From: Rhodobacter calidifons
GTDB taxonomy: Bacteria > Pseudomonadota > Alphaproteobacteria > Rhodobacterales > Rhodobacteraceae
Assembly: GCF_011174775.1 (NCBI RefSeq)
Contig: NZ_JAANHS010000005.1
Coordinates: 62,001-126,000, forward strand
Reading direction: 5' to 3'
Length of the DNA: 64,000 bases
Both the position numbers and the translations under genes were made by a program. Positions 42,512 to 51,906 of this stretch are shown here, piece after piece. The notes below the pieces were generated by a model. That model was not told the origin of the DNA. It worked only from the letters and a program-made list of their open reading frames with translations, and searched no databases. Within the stretch, counting starts at the first letter, position 1; the number at the start of each line of letters is the position of its first letter.

Positions 42512-43714
42512 ATGCGACTGGTCCGCCCGCTTTTTGCTGTCCTGTTCATGCTTCTGTCCCTGCCGGCGGGGGCCGAGGCGCTGTCGGCGCTGGCGCGGGT
42601 CGATCCGATGCGCTCGGCGCTGGTGGCGACGGGGGAGGGGCTGGAACTGCGGCTGACGCTGAGCCAGCCGGTGCCCTGGCGGGTGCGCCTGTTGGACGGC
42701 CCGCCGCGGCTGGTCATCGACACGCGCGAGGTGGACTGGTCGGGGGCGCAGGTCCTGGCCATGGTCCGACCGGCGCTGGCGATGCGGGCGGGGTCGTTCC
42801 GGCCGGGCTGGTCGCGGCTGGTGCTGGAACTGGACGGGCCGCACCGGCTGGCCCGGGCCGAGATGGTGACGGGTGCGGCCACGCGCATCGACATCCGGCT
42901 GGAGCCGACCGATGCGGCAAGCTTTGCTGCCGAGGCCGCGCGCGCCGACCTGCCGGAATGGGGCCTGCCCGACGCCGCACGGCTGCCCCCGCAGCCCGCC
43001 GCGGGGCTCGGGCCGATCACGGTCGTGCTGGACCCCGGCCATGGCGGCATCGACCCGGGGGCGGAACGCGACGGCACCAGCGAGGCCGCGCTGATGCTGA
43101 CCTTCGCGCGCGAGCTGAAGGAGGCCCTTGTCCGCGACGGGCGCTTTCGCGTGGTGATGACGCGGGAGGACGATGTCTTCGTGCCGCTGGAAACCCGCAT
43201 ATCGATCGCGCGCGCGGCCGGGGCGGACCTGTTCCTGTCGCTGCACGCCGATGCGCTGGCCGAGGGCGATGCGCAGGGTGCCACGGTCTACACGCTGGCG
43301 CCCGAGGCCTCGGATGCCGCCTCGGCCGCGCTGGCCGAGCGGCATGACCGCGACGACCTTCTGGCCGGGGTGGACCTGAGCGATCAGGACGACCTCGTGG
43401 CCGAAGTGCTGATGGACATGGCCCGCACCGAGACGCGGCCGCGCAACGACCGGCTGGCCGAGGCCCTGGTCGGCGCGCTCAGGGCGGCCGAGATCCGCAT
43501 GCACCGCCATCCGCGCCAGACCGCCGGATTCTCGGTGCTGAAATCGCCCGACATCCCCTCGGTGCTGCTGGAGGTCGGCTTCCTGTCTTCGGACCGCGAC
43601 TACCGGCGGCTGGCCGATCCGACCTGGCGGGCCCGGCTGGCCGGGGCGGTGGTGCAGGGCATCGTTGCCTGGTCCGAAGAGGATCGGTCACTTCGGGCGC
43701 TGGCCGCGCCCTGA
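42512..43714 (+). CDS. amiC: N-acetylmuramoyl-L-alanine amidase with AMIN domain (AmiC type)
   Basis: This periplasmic zinc amidase cleaves septal peptidoglycan during daughter-cell separation. The 400-aa protein has a signal peptide (to GAEA, about residue 23), an AMIN targeting domain (about 25-125, with LVIDTREVDWSGAQV), then the Amidase_3 domain: zinc ligands in LDPGHGGIDPGA, Glu in SEAALML, His in LSLHADAL, and catalytic Glu in VLLEVGFLS. It lies 101 bases before mrcA in the same direction, an arrangement common in Rhodobacterales. Confidence 0.94.
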   Translation: MRLVRPLFAVLFMLLSLPAGAEALSALARVDPMRSALVATGEGLELRLTLSQPVPWRVRLLDGPPRLVIDTREVDWSGAQVLAMVRPALAMRAGSFRPGWSRLVLELDGPHRLARAEMVTGAATRIDIRLEPTDAASFAAEAARADLPEWGLPDAARLPPQPAAGLGPITVVLDPGHGGIDPGAERDGTSEAALMLTFARELKEALVRDGRFRVVMTREDDVFVPLETRISIARAAGADLFLSLHADALAEGDAQGATVYTLAPEASDAASAALAERHDRDDLLAGVDLSDQDDLVAEVLMDMARTETRPRNDRLAEALVGALRAAEIRMHRHPRQTAGFSVLKSPDIPSVLLEVGFLSSDRDYRRLADPTWRARLAGAVVQGIVAWSEEDRSLRALAAP

Positions 43715-43761
43715 CCCTTGCGAAACGCCGCCCGCGCCGCCACTTGTGACCGGCCAAGGTT

Positions 43762-43788
43762 TTGACGCGGGCGCGCGTCTGGTATACT
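43762..43788 (+). promoter_or_regulatory. Sigma-70-type promoter of mrcA
   Basis: TTGACG (43762-43767) and TATACT (43783-43788) are separated by 15 bases, short but with near-consensus hexamers. They lie about 28 bases upstream of the GTG start of mrcA, implying a short leader. Confidence 0.6.
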
Positions 43789-43815
43789 GCGGGTCCAGAT
43801 CAGCGGGAGTTCCGG

Positions 43816-46374
43816 GTGCTTCGATTTGTCGGCAATGTGTTGGGCGGCCTGTTCTCCCTGGTCACGCTGGGGCTGGTCTTTGCTGCGCTGACGCTGGGCG
43901 GGATCTTCTACATGTATTCCCGCGACCTGCCCAGCCATGAGAACCTGGCGCAGTACACCCCCGCGACGATCAGCCGGATCTATTCGGGCGAGGGGCGGAT
44001 CATCGACGAATTCGCTCAGGAGCGGCGGCTTTTCGTTGCCTCGGAGGACATTCCCGATCTGGTGAAGCAGGCCTTCATCAGCGCCGAGGACAAGAACTTC
44101 TACCGCCACCACGGCTATGACACCCGCGGCATGATCGCGGCCCTGATCGAGGCGGTGAAGTCGCGCGGCGAAAGCATGCGGGGGGCGTCCACCATCACCC
44201 AGCAGGTGATGAAGAACTTCCTCCTCGACGGCTCGCGCAGCGTCGAACGCAAGATCAAGGAGATCATCCTGGCCACGCGGCTGGAGCAGACGCTGTCCAA
44301 GGACAAGATCCTGGAACTCTATCTGAACGAGATCTTCCTGGGCCAGAATTCCTATGGGGTGGCGGCGGCGGCGCAGACCTATTTCAACAAGCCCCTGACC
44401 GAACTTGCCCCGCACGAAGCCGCGATGCTGGCCGCGATGCCGCAGGCGCCGGGCAAGTATCACCCGGTGACGGCCAGGGAACGGGTGACCGAACGGCGCA
44501 ACTATGTCCTGCGCGAGATGTGGCAGAACGGCTATATCGACGAGGCGACCTATCTGGCCGAGAAGGAGATGCCGCTGCGTTCGGTGCAGAACGGCGATTT
44601 CGAGGCCTTCCGCGACGCCCTGCCGCCGCGCGACTATTTCACCGACGAGATCCGCCGTCAGCTGTCGGGCGTCTTCGGCGAACAGGAGTTCTTCACCGGA
44701 GGTCTGACGATCCGCGCGACGGTGGACCCCGAATTGCAGGAAGCTGCCGCCGCTGCGCTGCGCAAGGGGCTTGAGGATTATGACCGCAGCCTGGGTGTCT
44801 GGCGGGGCACGGGGCTGAGGCTGCCGGCCGAGGTGCTGGGGTCCGAGGCCAGCTGGCGCGAGGCGCTGGCCGCGGTCGATGTGCCGCGCGACATTGCCAC
44901 CTGGTTCCCGGCCGTGGTGCTGGAGGTTGGCGAAAACGCAGCCCGGATCGGCATCGAAGGTGTGATGGATGACGAGGACGGCCATTTCATCCCGGCCGAG
45001 GACGTGAAATGGGCGCGCAAGCGGCTGCCGGACGGCCGGCTTGGCCCGAAGGCCAAGGTGCCGGGCGATCTGGTGTCGGTCGGCGATGTGGTCCTGGTGC
45101 GCACCGTCACCAACAAGGACGGTACCTTCAACCGCTGGTCGCTGCGCCAGGTGCCCGAGGTGCAGGGCGCCTTCATGGCGATGGACGTGAACTCGGGCCG
45201 GGTGCTGGCGATGCAGGGCGGGTTCTCCTACCAGTTCTCGGTGTTCAACCGCACCACCCAGGCCGCGCGCCAGCCGGGCTCGAGCTTCAAGCCCTTCGTC
45301 TATGCCGCCGCGCTGGACAGCGGGTTCACCCCCGCCACGATCGTCGTCGATGCCCCGATCGAGGTCGATACCGCCCAGGGCTTGTGGACGCCGAAAAACG
45401 CCTCGGGCAAGTTCTACGGCCCCACCCCCCTGCGCACCGGGATCGAGCAGTCGCGCAACCTGATGACGGTGCGGATCGCCCAGGAAATCGGGATGGAGAC
45501 CGTCGCGGGCTATGCCGAACGCTTCGGGGTCTACAACCGGATGGGGCCCTATCTGGCCAATGCGCTGGGCAGCCAGGAAACGACGCTGTTCAAGATGGTG
45601 GCCGCCTATGCGATGTTCGCCAATGGCGGCGAAAGGGTAGAGCCGACGCTGGTTGACCGGGTGCAGGACCGCTTCGGTCGCACGATCTATCGCCACGACA
45701 AGCGGGTCTGCGAGGATTGCAGCGCCCCCGAGCTGCCGCGCGGGCAGGGGGTGCGCATCTCCACCAACCGCGAGCGGGTGATGAACGCGATCACCGCCTA
45801 TCAGCTGACCAGCATGATGCAGGGCGTCGTCCAGCGCGGCACGGCGCGCGGCATCAACCTGCCGGTGCCGGTGGCCGGCAAGACCGGGACGACGAACGAC
45901 GCCAAAGATGTCTGGTTCATCGGCTATACCTCGAACATCGCTGCGGGCTGCTACATCGGCTTCGACCAGCCGCGCTCGTTGGGCGGCGGCGCCTCGGGCG
46001 GCGGCTTGTGCGGCCCGGTCTTCGAAAAGTTCATGAAGACGGCGATCAAGAAATATGGCGGCGGCCCGTTCAAGGTTCCGCCGGGCGGCTATTTCCGCAA
46101 GATCGACCGTTTCACCGGGATGCCGCTGCCCGACGATGCCACCGGCGACAATGTCGTTTCGGAATACTTCCGCGAAGGCGAGGACGCGCTGGTCGGGCTG
46201 GGCTATGTCGTGGACGGTGGTTTCGCCATGGGCGAGAACCTGCCGCTGTTCGCCTATGGCGAAGGCGAGGGCGTGGTCGACCAGGGCAAGACGGTGACCA
46301 ATTCCGAAGGCAAGAAGGTCGTGGTGCCGAAGAAGGCCGATTTCGGCACCGTGTCCTCCGGCGGGCTTTACTGA
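43816..46374 (+). CDS. mrcA: Penicillin-binding protein 1A (bifunctional transglycosylase/transpeptidase)
   Basis: The 852-aa class A PBP is anchored in the inner membrane by helix 12-35 (SLVTLGLVFAALTLGGIFYM). The glycosyltransferase domain has catalytic Glu in SAEDKNFYRHHG (about 92) and RGASTITQQVMKNF. The OB-like insert follows, then the transpeptidase with SSFK (S489-K492), SRN (EQSRNLMT) and KTGT (689-692). GTG 43816 is preferred: GGGAG lies 6 bases upstream, and the alternative in-frame start at 43762 would be inside the promoter. The family length is normal. Confidence 0.95.
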   Translation: MLRFVGNVLGGLFSLVTLGLVFAALTLGGIFYMYSRDLPSHENLAQYTPATISRIYSGEGRIIDEFAQERRLFVASEDIPDLVKQAFISAEDKNFYRHHGYDTRGMIAALIEAVKSRGESMRGASTITQQVMKNFLLDGSRSVERKIKEIILATRLEQTLSKDKILELYLNEIFLGQNSYGVAAAAQTYFNKPLTELAPHEAAMLAAMPQAPGKYHPVTARERVTERRNYVLREMWQNGYIDEATYLAEKEMPLRSVQNGDFEAFRDALPPRDYFTDEIRRQLSGVFGEQEFFTGGLTIRATVDPELQEAAAAALRKGLEDYDRSLGVWRGTGLRLPAEVLGSEASWREALAAVDVPRDIATWFPAVVLEVGENAARIGIEGVMDDEDGHFIPAEDVKWARKRLPDGRLGPKAKVPGDLVSVGDVVLVRTVTNKDGTFNRWSLRQVPEVQGAFMAMDVNSGRVLAMQGGFSYQFSVFNRTTQAARQPGSSFKPFVYAAALDSGFTPATIVVDAPIEVDTAQGLWTPKNASGKFYGPTPLRTGIEQSRNLMTVRIAQEIGMETVAGYAERFGVYNRMGPYLANALGSQETTLFKMVAAYAMFANGGERVEPTLVDRVQDRFGRTIYRHDKRVCEDCSAPELPRGQGVRISTNRERVMNAITAYQLTSMMQGVVQRGTARGINLPVPVAGKTGTTNDAKDVWFIGYTSNIAAGCYIGFDQPRSLGGGASGGGLCGPVFEKFMKTAIKKYGGGPFKVPPGGYFRKIDRFTGMPLPDDATGDNVVSEYFREGEDALVGLGYVVDGGFAMGENLPLFAYGEGEGVVDQGKTVTNSEGKKVVVPKKADFGTVSSGGLY

Positions 46375-46462
46375 CGGCTGCAAGCCACGAAGGCCGTGCC
46401 CTTGCCGGGGCGCGGTCAAACCCTTATGACCGCCTCCGCAAGACCAAAGGTGGACCCGACCC

Positions 46463-47590
46463 ATGCGCGCCGAAACCCAAGCGAATGTCGAAGCGATCGA
46501 GAAGACGCTGAAGCTTCTGGCCCAGCGGATGGACTGGGAAACCGCGCCGCACCGGCTGGAAGAATTCGACGCGATGATCGAGGCGCCGGACCTGTGGAAC
46601 GATCCGGCCAAGGCGCAGAAGCTGATGCGCGACCGTCAGGCACTTCTGGATGCGGTGGCCTCCTACAAGCTGATCGACAGCGGGCTGAAGGAGAATGTCG
46701 AGCTGATCGAACTGGGCGAGGCCGAGGGCGATGCCGAGATCGTGCGCGAGGCCGAGGCAGCCCTTGCCGATCTGGTCAAGGTCGCCGAGGCGAAGGAGCT
46801 TGAGGCGCTGCTGGACGGCGAGGCGGACGGCAACGACACCTTCCTGGAAATCAACGCCGGCGCGGGCGGCACCGAAAGCTGCGACTGGGCCGCGATGCTG
46901 GCGCGGATGTATGTCCGCTGGGCGGAAAAGCGCGGGTTCACCGTCGAACTTCAGTCGGAAAGCGAAGGCGACGGCGCGGGGATCAAGTCGGCCAGCTACA
47001 AGATTTCCGGCAAGAACGCCTATGGCTGGCTGAAGACCGAGGCCGGGGTGCACCGGCTGGTCCGCATCTCGCCCTATGACAGCGCGGCGCGGCGGCATAC
47101 CTCGTTCTGTTCGGTCTGGGTCTATCCGGTGGTCGATGACAACATCGAGATCGAGGTGCTGGACAAGGACATCCGCATCGACACCTTCCGCTCCTCGGGC
47201 GCGGGTGGGCAGCACGTCAACAAGACCGACTCGGCGGTGCGGATCACCCACTTCCCCACCGGGATCGTCGTCACCTCGTCCCTGAAGTCGCAGCACCAGA
47301 ACCGCGACATCGCGATGAAGGCGCTGAAAAGCCGCCTGTATCAGATGGAACTGGACAAGCGGAACGCCGCGATCAACGAGGCCTACGAGAACAAGGGCGA
47401 CGCCGGCTGGGGCAACCAGATCCGGTCCTATGTGCTGCAACCCTACCAGATGGTGAAGGACCTGCGCACGGGCTATGAGACCAGCGACACGCAGGGCGTG
47501 CTGGACGGGGACCTGGACGGGTTCATGCAGGCCACGCTGGCCCTGAAAGCCTCGGGCAAGAAGCGCGGCGACATCGAGGATGTCGACTGA
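46463..47590 (+). CDS. prfB: Peptide chain release factor 2
   Basis: RF2 recognises UGA and UAA and triggers peptidyl-tRNA hydrolysis. The 375-aa protein has the GGQ loop at 248-250 (SSGAGGQHVNKTDSAVR). The codon-recognition loop reads SPY (RISPYDSAARRHTSF) instead of the E. coli SPF, which I recall as usual in alphaproteobacteria. The reading frame is continuous from ATG 46463, so there is no programmed +1 frameshift. AAAGGTGG lies upstream. It follows mrcA after 88 bases. Confidence 0.96.
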   Translation: MRAETQANVEAIEKTLKLLAQRMDWETAPHRLEEFDAMIEAPDLWNDPAKAQKLMRDRQALLDAVASYKLIDSGLKENVELIELGEAEGDAEIVREAEAALADLVKVAEAKELEALLDGEADGNDTFLEINAGAGGTESCDWAAMLARMYVRWAEKRGFTVELQSESEGDGAGIKSASYKISGKNAYGWLKTEAGVHRLVRISPYDSAARRHTSFCSVWVYPVVDDNIEIEVLDKDIRIDTFRSSGAGGQHVNKTDSAVRITHFPTGIVVTSSLKSQHQNRDIAMKALKSRLYQMELDKRNAAINEAYENKGDAGWGNQIRSYVLQPYQMVKDLRTGYETSDTQGVLDGDLDGFMQATLALKASGKKRGDIEDVD

Positions 47591-47654
47591 TCGGCCCCCG
47601 GTCATGAGGGAATGCCCGCCCCGGACCTGATCCGGCTGTCCTGCGGCAAAATCC

Positions 47655-47683
47655 TTGCCTGACGCTTCGCCTCGCGCTTAATC
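47655..47683 (+). promoter_or_regulatory. Promoter placed for a leaderless mRNA (DUF2189 gene)
   Basis: TTGCCT (47655-47660), a 17-base spacer and TTAATC (47678-47683) end 7 bases before ATG 47691. Transcription would start at or next to the A of the ATG. No Shine-Dalgarno sequence is present. Confidence 0.45.
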
Positions 47684-47690
47684 TTCGGGC

Positions 47691-48458
47691 ATGAGCGTCA
47701 CACATCCGCCCGCCGTGCCCGAAGTGAACGAGGTCGATGTCTCCGACCTCCGGGCCAGCCTTGCGGCCGGATGGCAGGACTTCCGCCGCGCGCCGCTTCT
47801 GGGGCTTGCCTTCTCGGCGTTCTATGTGCTGGGCGGCTGGCTGATCCTCTGGGCGATGACGGCCAAGGGCCAGCTCTGGTGGACGCTGCCTGCCGGCGCC
47901 GGTTTCCCGATCCTCGGCCCCTTCATCGCCTGCGGGTTCTATGAAATCTCCCGCCGGCTGGAAGCAGGCGAGCCGCTGGTCGCAGGCGAGATCTTCGGCG
48001 TGATCTTCCGCCAGAAGGACCGGCAGATCCCGGCCATGGCGGCGGTGATCGTGGTCTATTTCCTGTTCTGGAACTTCCTTGCGCACATGATCTTCGCGCT
48101 GTTTCTGGGGAATGCCACGATGACCAACGTGTCCTCCTCGCTGGCGGTGTTCCTGACGCCGCCGGGGCTGATGATGCTGGCCTTCGGCACGCTGGTCGGC
48201 GCGGCCTTTGCGACGCTGCTGTTCTGCCTGACCGTTGTCAGCCTGCCGATGCTCTTGGACCGCGAGGTGGATTTCGTCACCGCGATGCTGACCAGTTTCG
48301 CCTTGGTGCGCGAGAACCCCGGCGTGATGCTGGGTTGGGGCGCGCTGATTGCGGTGTGCCTCTTCCTGGGGATGCTTCCGGGCTTCCTCGGGCTGTTCCT
48401 GGTCCTGCCGCTCTTCGGGCATGCCAGCTGGCACCTCTACCGCCGCGCGATCACCTGA
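47691..48458 (+). CDS. DUF2189 family membrane protein
   Basis: The 255-aa inner-membrane protein has six hydrophobic segments: about 37-58, 65-82, 108-128, 140-160, 165-190 and 210-240. A recognisable DUF2189 start is DLRASLAAGWQDFRRAPLLG, with GFYEISRRLEAGEP and LDREVDFVTAMLTSFALVRE. The function is unknown. A sigma-70-like promoter sits so close to the ATG that the mRNA may be leaderless. Its 3' end overlaps the convergent MFS gene by 8 bases. Confidence 0.85.
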   Translation: MSVTHPPAVPEVNEVDVSDLRASLAAGWQDFRRAPLLGLAFSAFYVLGGWLILWAMTAKGQLWWTLPAGAGFPILGPFIACGFYEISRRLEAGEPLVAGEIFGVIFRQKDRQIPAMAAVIVVYFLFWNFLAHMIFALFLGNATMTNVSSSLAVFLTPPGLMMLAFGTLVGAAFATLLFCLTVVSLPMLLDREVDFVTAMLTSFALVRENPGVMLGWGALIAVCLFLGMLPGFLGLFLVLPLFGHASWHLYRRAIT

Positions 48459-49857
48459 CCGGACGCCTGACCAGCAGCGCCAGCACCGCCGCCAGCGCGG
48501 CCATCCCGCTGGCCGTCAGCGCCACCGTGCCGAAGGCCGCCCCGGTCGCGGCCAGATGCGCCGCCGTGTCGCCCGTGACGCCGAACCCCGGGCCGCCCGG
48601 CCCATAGGCCGCCGCCGCCATCCGGCCCAATAGCGCCACCGCGATCAGCCCCGCGACCCGCGCCACCGCGTTGTTCACGCCCGAGGCCGCGCCCTGTTCG
48701 CCATCCTCGGCCCCCTGCATCGCTGCCGCCGTCAGGGGCGCCACGACCAGACCCAGACCGAAGCCCGCCAGCGCCGTGAAGGGCACGACATGGGCCCAGA
48801 ACTGCCCGTCCGGCGCAAAGTGCCACAGCGCCGCATAGGCCAGAGCCACCAGCGCGGACCCTGCCGCCATCAGCGGCCCCGCACCCCAGCGGTCGGCCAT
48901 CCGGCCCGCAGGCGCCGACATCACCCCGATCAGCACCGAGATCGGCAGAAAGGCCGCCGTGACCTCCAGCGCCGTCACGCCCCAGGCCGAAACGGCGGTC
49001 ATCGGCAGGTAGAACATCACCCCGTTCAGCGCGAAATACAGCGCGAAGGTCACCAGATTCGTCACCGCAAGCGTGCGGTTGCGAAACAGGCCCAGCCGCA
49101 GCATCGGGGCAGGGGCCACGGCCTCCCAGGCCACGAAGGCCGCAAGGCTGGCCAGGGCGGCCAGCGCCACCCGGACCGGAGCCGTGGCATCGGTCAGCGC
49201 CCAGGCCATCAGGCCAACGCCGAGCGTGGCCAGACCCGCTCCGACCAGATCGACGCGCACCCCCGGCCTGCCGACATCGCCCGGCGTGCGGCCCTGCACC
49301 AGCCAAAGCGCGGCAAGGCCGAGCGGCAGGTTCAGCGCGAAGATCAGCCGCCAGCCGATCTCGCCGCCCCAGGTGACGAACATGCCGCCCAGGACCGGCC
49401 CCAGCGCCGTCGTCAGTGTCGAGGCTGCCGCCCAGAGGCCAAGCGCCCGGCCCCGCTGGGCGCGTGGATAGGCGCGCGAGACCATGGCCATCGACCCCGG
49501 CACCATCAGCGCAGCACCCACCCCCTTCACGGCGCGGGCGGCGATCATCTGCTCTGGCGTCATCGCGACCGCACAGGCCAGCGACCCCGCCACGAAAACG
49601 AGGATCCCCAGCGAGAACACCCGCGCGGTCCCGAAGCGGTCGCCCATCGCGCCGCCGACCAGCACCAGCGAGGACACCGCCAGAAGATAGGCCGCATTGA
49701 TCCATTGCGCCTGCGCGAGGCTGGCCCCCAGCGCGGCGCGCATCGCGGGCATGGCGATCGAGGTCACGGAACTGTCGATGAAACCCATCGACGAGGCCAG
49801 GATCGCGGCCCAGAGGATGATCCTCCGGTCCCCCTCGGCACAGAAGGAAACGGGCAC
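48451..49857 (-). CDS. MFS exporter, EmrB/QacA (DHA2, 14-helix) type
   Basis: This major facilitator family drug exporter of about 468 aa has the motif A region GGAMGDRFGTARVF and motif C-like GPVLGGMFV, the latter typical of proton-coupled exporters. GTG 49857 (MPVSFCAEGDRRIILW) has GGAGGG upstream; ATG 49890 is an alternative with a weaker site. It lies downstream of bactofilin on the same strand and may share that transcript. The substrate is unknown. Its end overlaps the DUF2189 gene. Confidence 0.88.
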   Translation of the reverse strand: MPVSFCAEGDRRIILWAAILASSMGFIDSSVTSIAMPAMRAALGASLAQAQWINAAYLLAVSSLVLVGGAMGDRFGTARVFSLGILVFVAGSLACAVAMTPEQMIAARAVKGVGAALMVPGSMAMVSRAYPRAQRGRALGLWAAASTLTTALGPVLGGMFVTWGGEIGWRLIFALNLPLGLAALWLVQGRTPGDVGRPGVRVDLVGAGLATLGVGLMAWALTDATAPVRVALAALASLAAFVAWEAVAPAPMLRLGLFRNRTLAVTNLVTFALYFALNGVMFYLPMTAVSAWGVTALEVTAAFLPISVLIGVMSAPAGRMADRWGAGPLMAAGSALVALAYAALWHFAPDGQFWAHVVPFTALAGFGLGLVVAPLTAAAMQGAEDGEQGAASGVNNAVARVAGLIAVALLGRMAAAAYGPGGPGFGVTGDTAAHLAATGAAFGTVALTASGMAALAAVLALLVRRPVR

Positions 49858-49902
49858 CGGAGTGCCCTCCGATGCCCGCAAGACGGTCATGTCGGATGCG
49901 GC

Positions 49903-50409
49903 TTACTCGGGGTCTTTGGCGGCGGCAGCCGCGTCCAGCCGCACGGTGCCGGCACCGGGGCGGCCGTTGGACAGCGGGTCTTCCTGCCGCTGGACCGAGC
50001 CTTCGAAATGCGCGCCGGATTCGATGGCGATGGTCTTGTGGATGATGTCGCCCTCGACCCGCGCGGTGGAGGTGAGCCGGACCTTCAGGCCGCGGACGCG
50101 CCCGATCACCCGGCCGTTGACGACGATGTCGTCGGCCACGATCTCGCCGCGGATGGTGGCGCTTTCGCCCACTGTCAGAAGATGCGCGCGGATGTCGCCC
50201 TCTACCGTGCCCTCGACCTGGATGTCCCCGGTGGTCCGCAGGTTGCCCACCACCGTCAGGTCCGAGGACAGGACAGAGGCCCCCGCCTTGCCCTTCGGCG
50301 CCGAAGGCGTGAAATCCATGGACGGCTTGGTCATCGGGGTCTCCGGGGCTTTGGGCTTCTCGGCCTCGGCCTTGGGGCCCGGCTCGTTGATGCGGCTCTT
50401 AGAAAACAT
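49903..50409 (-). CDS. Bactofilin (polymer-forming cytoskeletal protein)
   Basis: The 168-aa protein has the bactofilin beta-helix core (SVLSSDLTVVGNLRTTGDIQ, VEGTVEGDIRAHLLTVGESA, RVRGLKVRLTSTARVEGDII) flanked by a Pro/Lys-rich N-terminal tail and an Ala-rich C-terminal tail, both likely disordered. Bactofilins polymerise without nucleotide and recruit peptidoglycan enzymes. The start overlaps the end of the M23 peptidase gene by 11 bases, which supports joint action in cell-wall shaping. Confidence 0.92.
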   Translation of the reverse strand: MFSKSRINEPGPKAEAEKPKAPETPMTKPSMDFTPSAPKGKAGASVLSSDLTVVGNLRTTGDIQVEGTVEGDIRAHLLTVGESATIRGEIVADDIVVNGRVIGRVRGLKVRLTSTARVEGDIIHKTIAIESGAHFEGSVQRQEDPLSNGRPGAGTVRLDAAAAAKDPE

Positions 50410-51736
50410 TCTTCGCTGCCTTTATGAAGGTCATCGGGTTTACGGGGGTGCCGCCAAGGCGGACCTCGTAGTGAAGGTGGGTGCCGGTGGACCGGCCTGA
50501 ATTGCCCATATCACCGATCCGGTCCCCGCGCGAGACCCTTTGGCCCACCTCGACCCGGATCTGGCTGAGATGCGCGTAGCGCGTCTCGACGCCGAAGTCA
50601 TGGCGGATCGTCACCAGCCGGCCATAGCCGTTGTCCCAGCCGGCATGGACCACCACACCGTCCGCGGTGGCATAGATCGGTGTGCCGTAGCTGCCCGCCA
50701 AGTCGGTGCCCTCGTGCATCCTTATGCCCGCACCCTTGGGGTCGCGGCGATAGCCGAATCCGCTGGTCCAGCGGAACGCGCTCTTGACCGGCATCGCGAA
50801 GGGCAGCTTGAAGGCGGCGATGCGGTACATGTTCATCCGGTCCAGCCCGTTCAGGATCGCGTTGGCCCGGATTTCCTCGGGTGTCACGATCCCGCCCGAG
50901 GTCGAGAACGAGATCGGCGTCAGCGGGCCGCCCTGGCCGGAATAGCCCTTGCGCACGGCCTCGATCAGGTCGTCGGGGGACATGCCGGCCTCGCGGAACA
51001 TCTTTTCCAGCGGCTCGACCGAAACGGTCAAGGCCTCTTCCAGTCGGGCGAAGATCGCCTCGTTACGCAGTTCCTGCGCCTCCTTCGCCTCGGCGATCAG
51101 GCGGGCTTCCTCGCGGGCGGCCTCGGCCTCGGCCAGTCCTTCGTTCCGCGCTTCGGCGGCGTCGCCCAGGGCGCCGGTCAGGAATTCCAGCGTGGCCATG
51201 GCATCCGCGACCCGTCCGGCCTCGGTCGCAACGCCGGACTGTTCGTTCAGCGCCAGCGTCACCCGCTCCACCTCGCCCCGGGCGATGTCGCGTTCCTTGA
51301 TGACGTGGCGCAGCGTGTCCTGGATGGCCTCGATGCCGGTCTCCAGCTCGCGCCGGCGGTCTTCGGAGGCAAGCAGCTTTTCCTGCATCTCGGAGATCTG
51401 CGTCAGGGCGATGTTGAAGCGTTCCTGTGCCCGAGCGGCCTCTTCGGCGCGCAGGTCGCGGTCGGCGGACAGCGCGTTCAGCCGCTGTTCGTACAGCGCC
51501 TGCCGGCGCGCCGACTGTTCGCGCGCCGAACCGGCGCCGATCGAATCCATCATGATCAGGGCGGTGGCAACGATGGTCCAGGCCAGGGCCAGCGTGCCGC
51601 CCACCAGCGCCATGATCTGGGTGGCGGGCCGCAGGCGGATGAAGCGCGTCTCGGTGTCGGACTTCAGGAAAAGCCGCTGTTCGGGGAAATGCCGCTCGAG
51701 GATCTGGTGATAGCGATAGGCGAGACGATTCAGCAC
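50399..51736 (-). CDS. M23 family metallopeptidase with membrane anchor and coiled coil
   Basis: The 445-aa protein has a cytoplasmic N-terminus, one membrane helix (about 42-65, MALVGGTLALAWTIVATALI), a periplasmic coiled coil (about 75-230) and a C-terminal LytM/M23 endopeptidase domain. The zinc site is in MHEGTDLAG (His, Asp) and GTHLHYEVR. It cuts or regulates cutting of peptidoglycan crosslinks. The start is GTG 51736; nearby ATG codons are out of frame. It overlaps the bactofilin gene by 11 bases, so the two are translationally coupled. Confidence 0.92.
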   Translation of the reverse strand: MLNRLAYRYHQILERHFPEQRLFLKSDTETRFIRLRPATQIMALVGGTLALAWTIVATALIMMDSIGAGSAREQSARRQALYEQRLNALSADRDLRAEEAARAQERFNIALTQISEMQEKLLASEDRRRELETGIEAIQDTLRHVIKERDIARGEVERVTLALNEQSGVATEAGRVADAMATLEFLTGALGDAAEARNEGLAEAEAAREEARLIAEAKEAQELRNEAIFARLEEALTVSVEPLEKMFREAGMSPDDLIEAVRKGYSGQGGPLTPISFSTSGGIVTPEEIRANAILNGLDRMNMYRIAAFKLPFAMPVKSAFRWTSGFGYRRDPKGAGIRMHEGTDLAGSYGTPIYATADGVVVHAGWDNGYGRLVTIRHDFGVETRYAHLSQIRVEVGQRVSRGDRIGDMGNSGRSTGTHLHYEVRLGGTPVNPMTFIKAAKNVF

Positions 51737-51906
51737 GTTGGGGTCATCCGTTCATAGCCCTGGCAGAGGCTTCGCTACGTTACCCCAAGGCGTAAAACCC
51801 CGGGCGTGGCCCTGCTTATCCACACCATTTCAGAGCCGCAACAATTTTGACCATATCACGGGACTTTCCGCGCGGGACAGGGTTTTCATCGGCAAGAAAC
51901 CGCCGA

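Noticed and set aside
46463-46560. Programmed +1 frameshift of prfB as in E. coli
   Set aside because: The frame is continuous from the ATG, with no CTTTGA-type slip site or early TGA.
43600-46611. A 1003-codon open frame opposite mrcA
   Set aside because: Entirely antisense to a canonical PBP1A; His/Arg/Gly-rich shadow.
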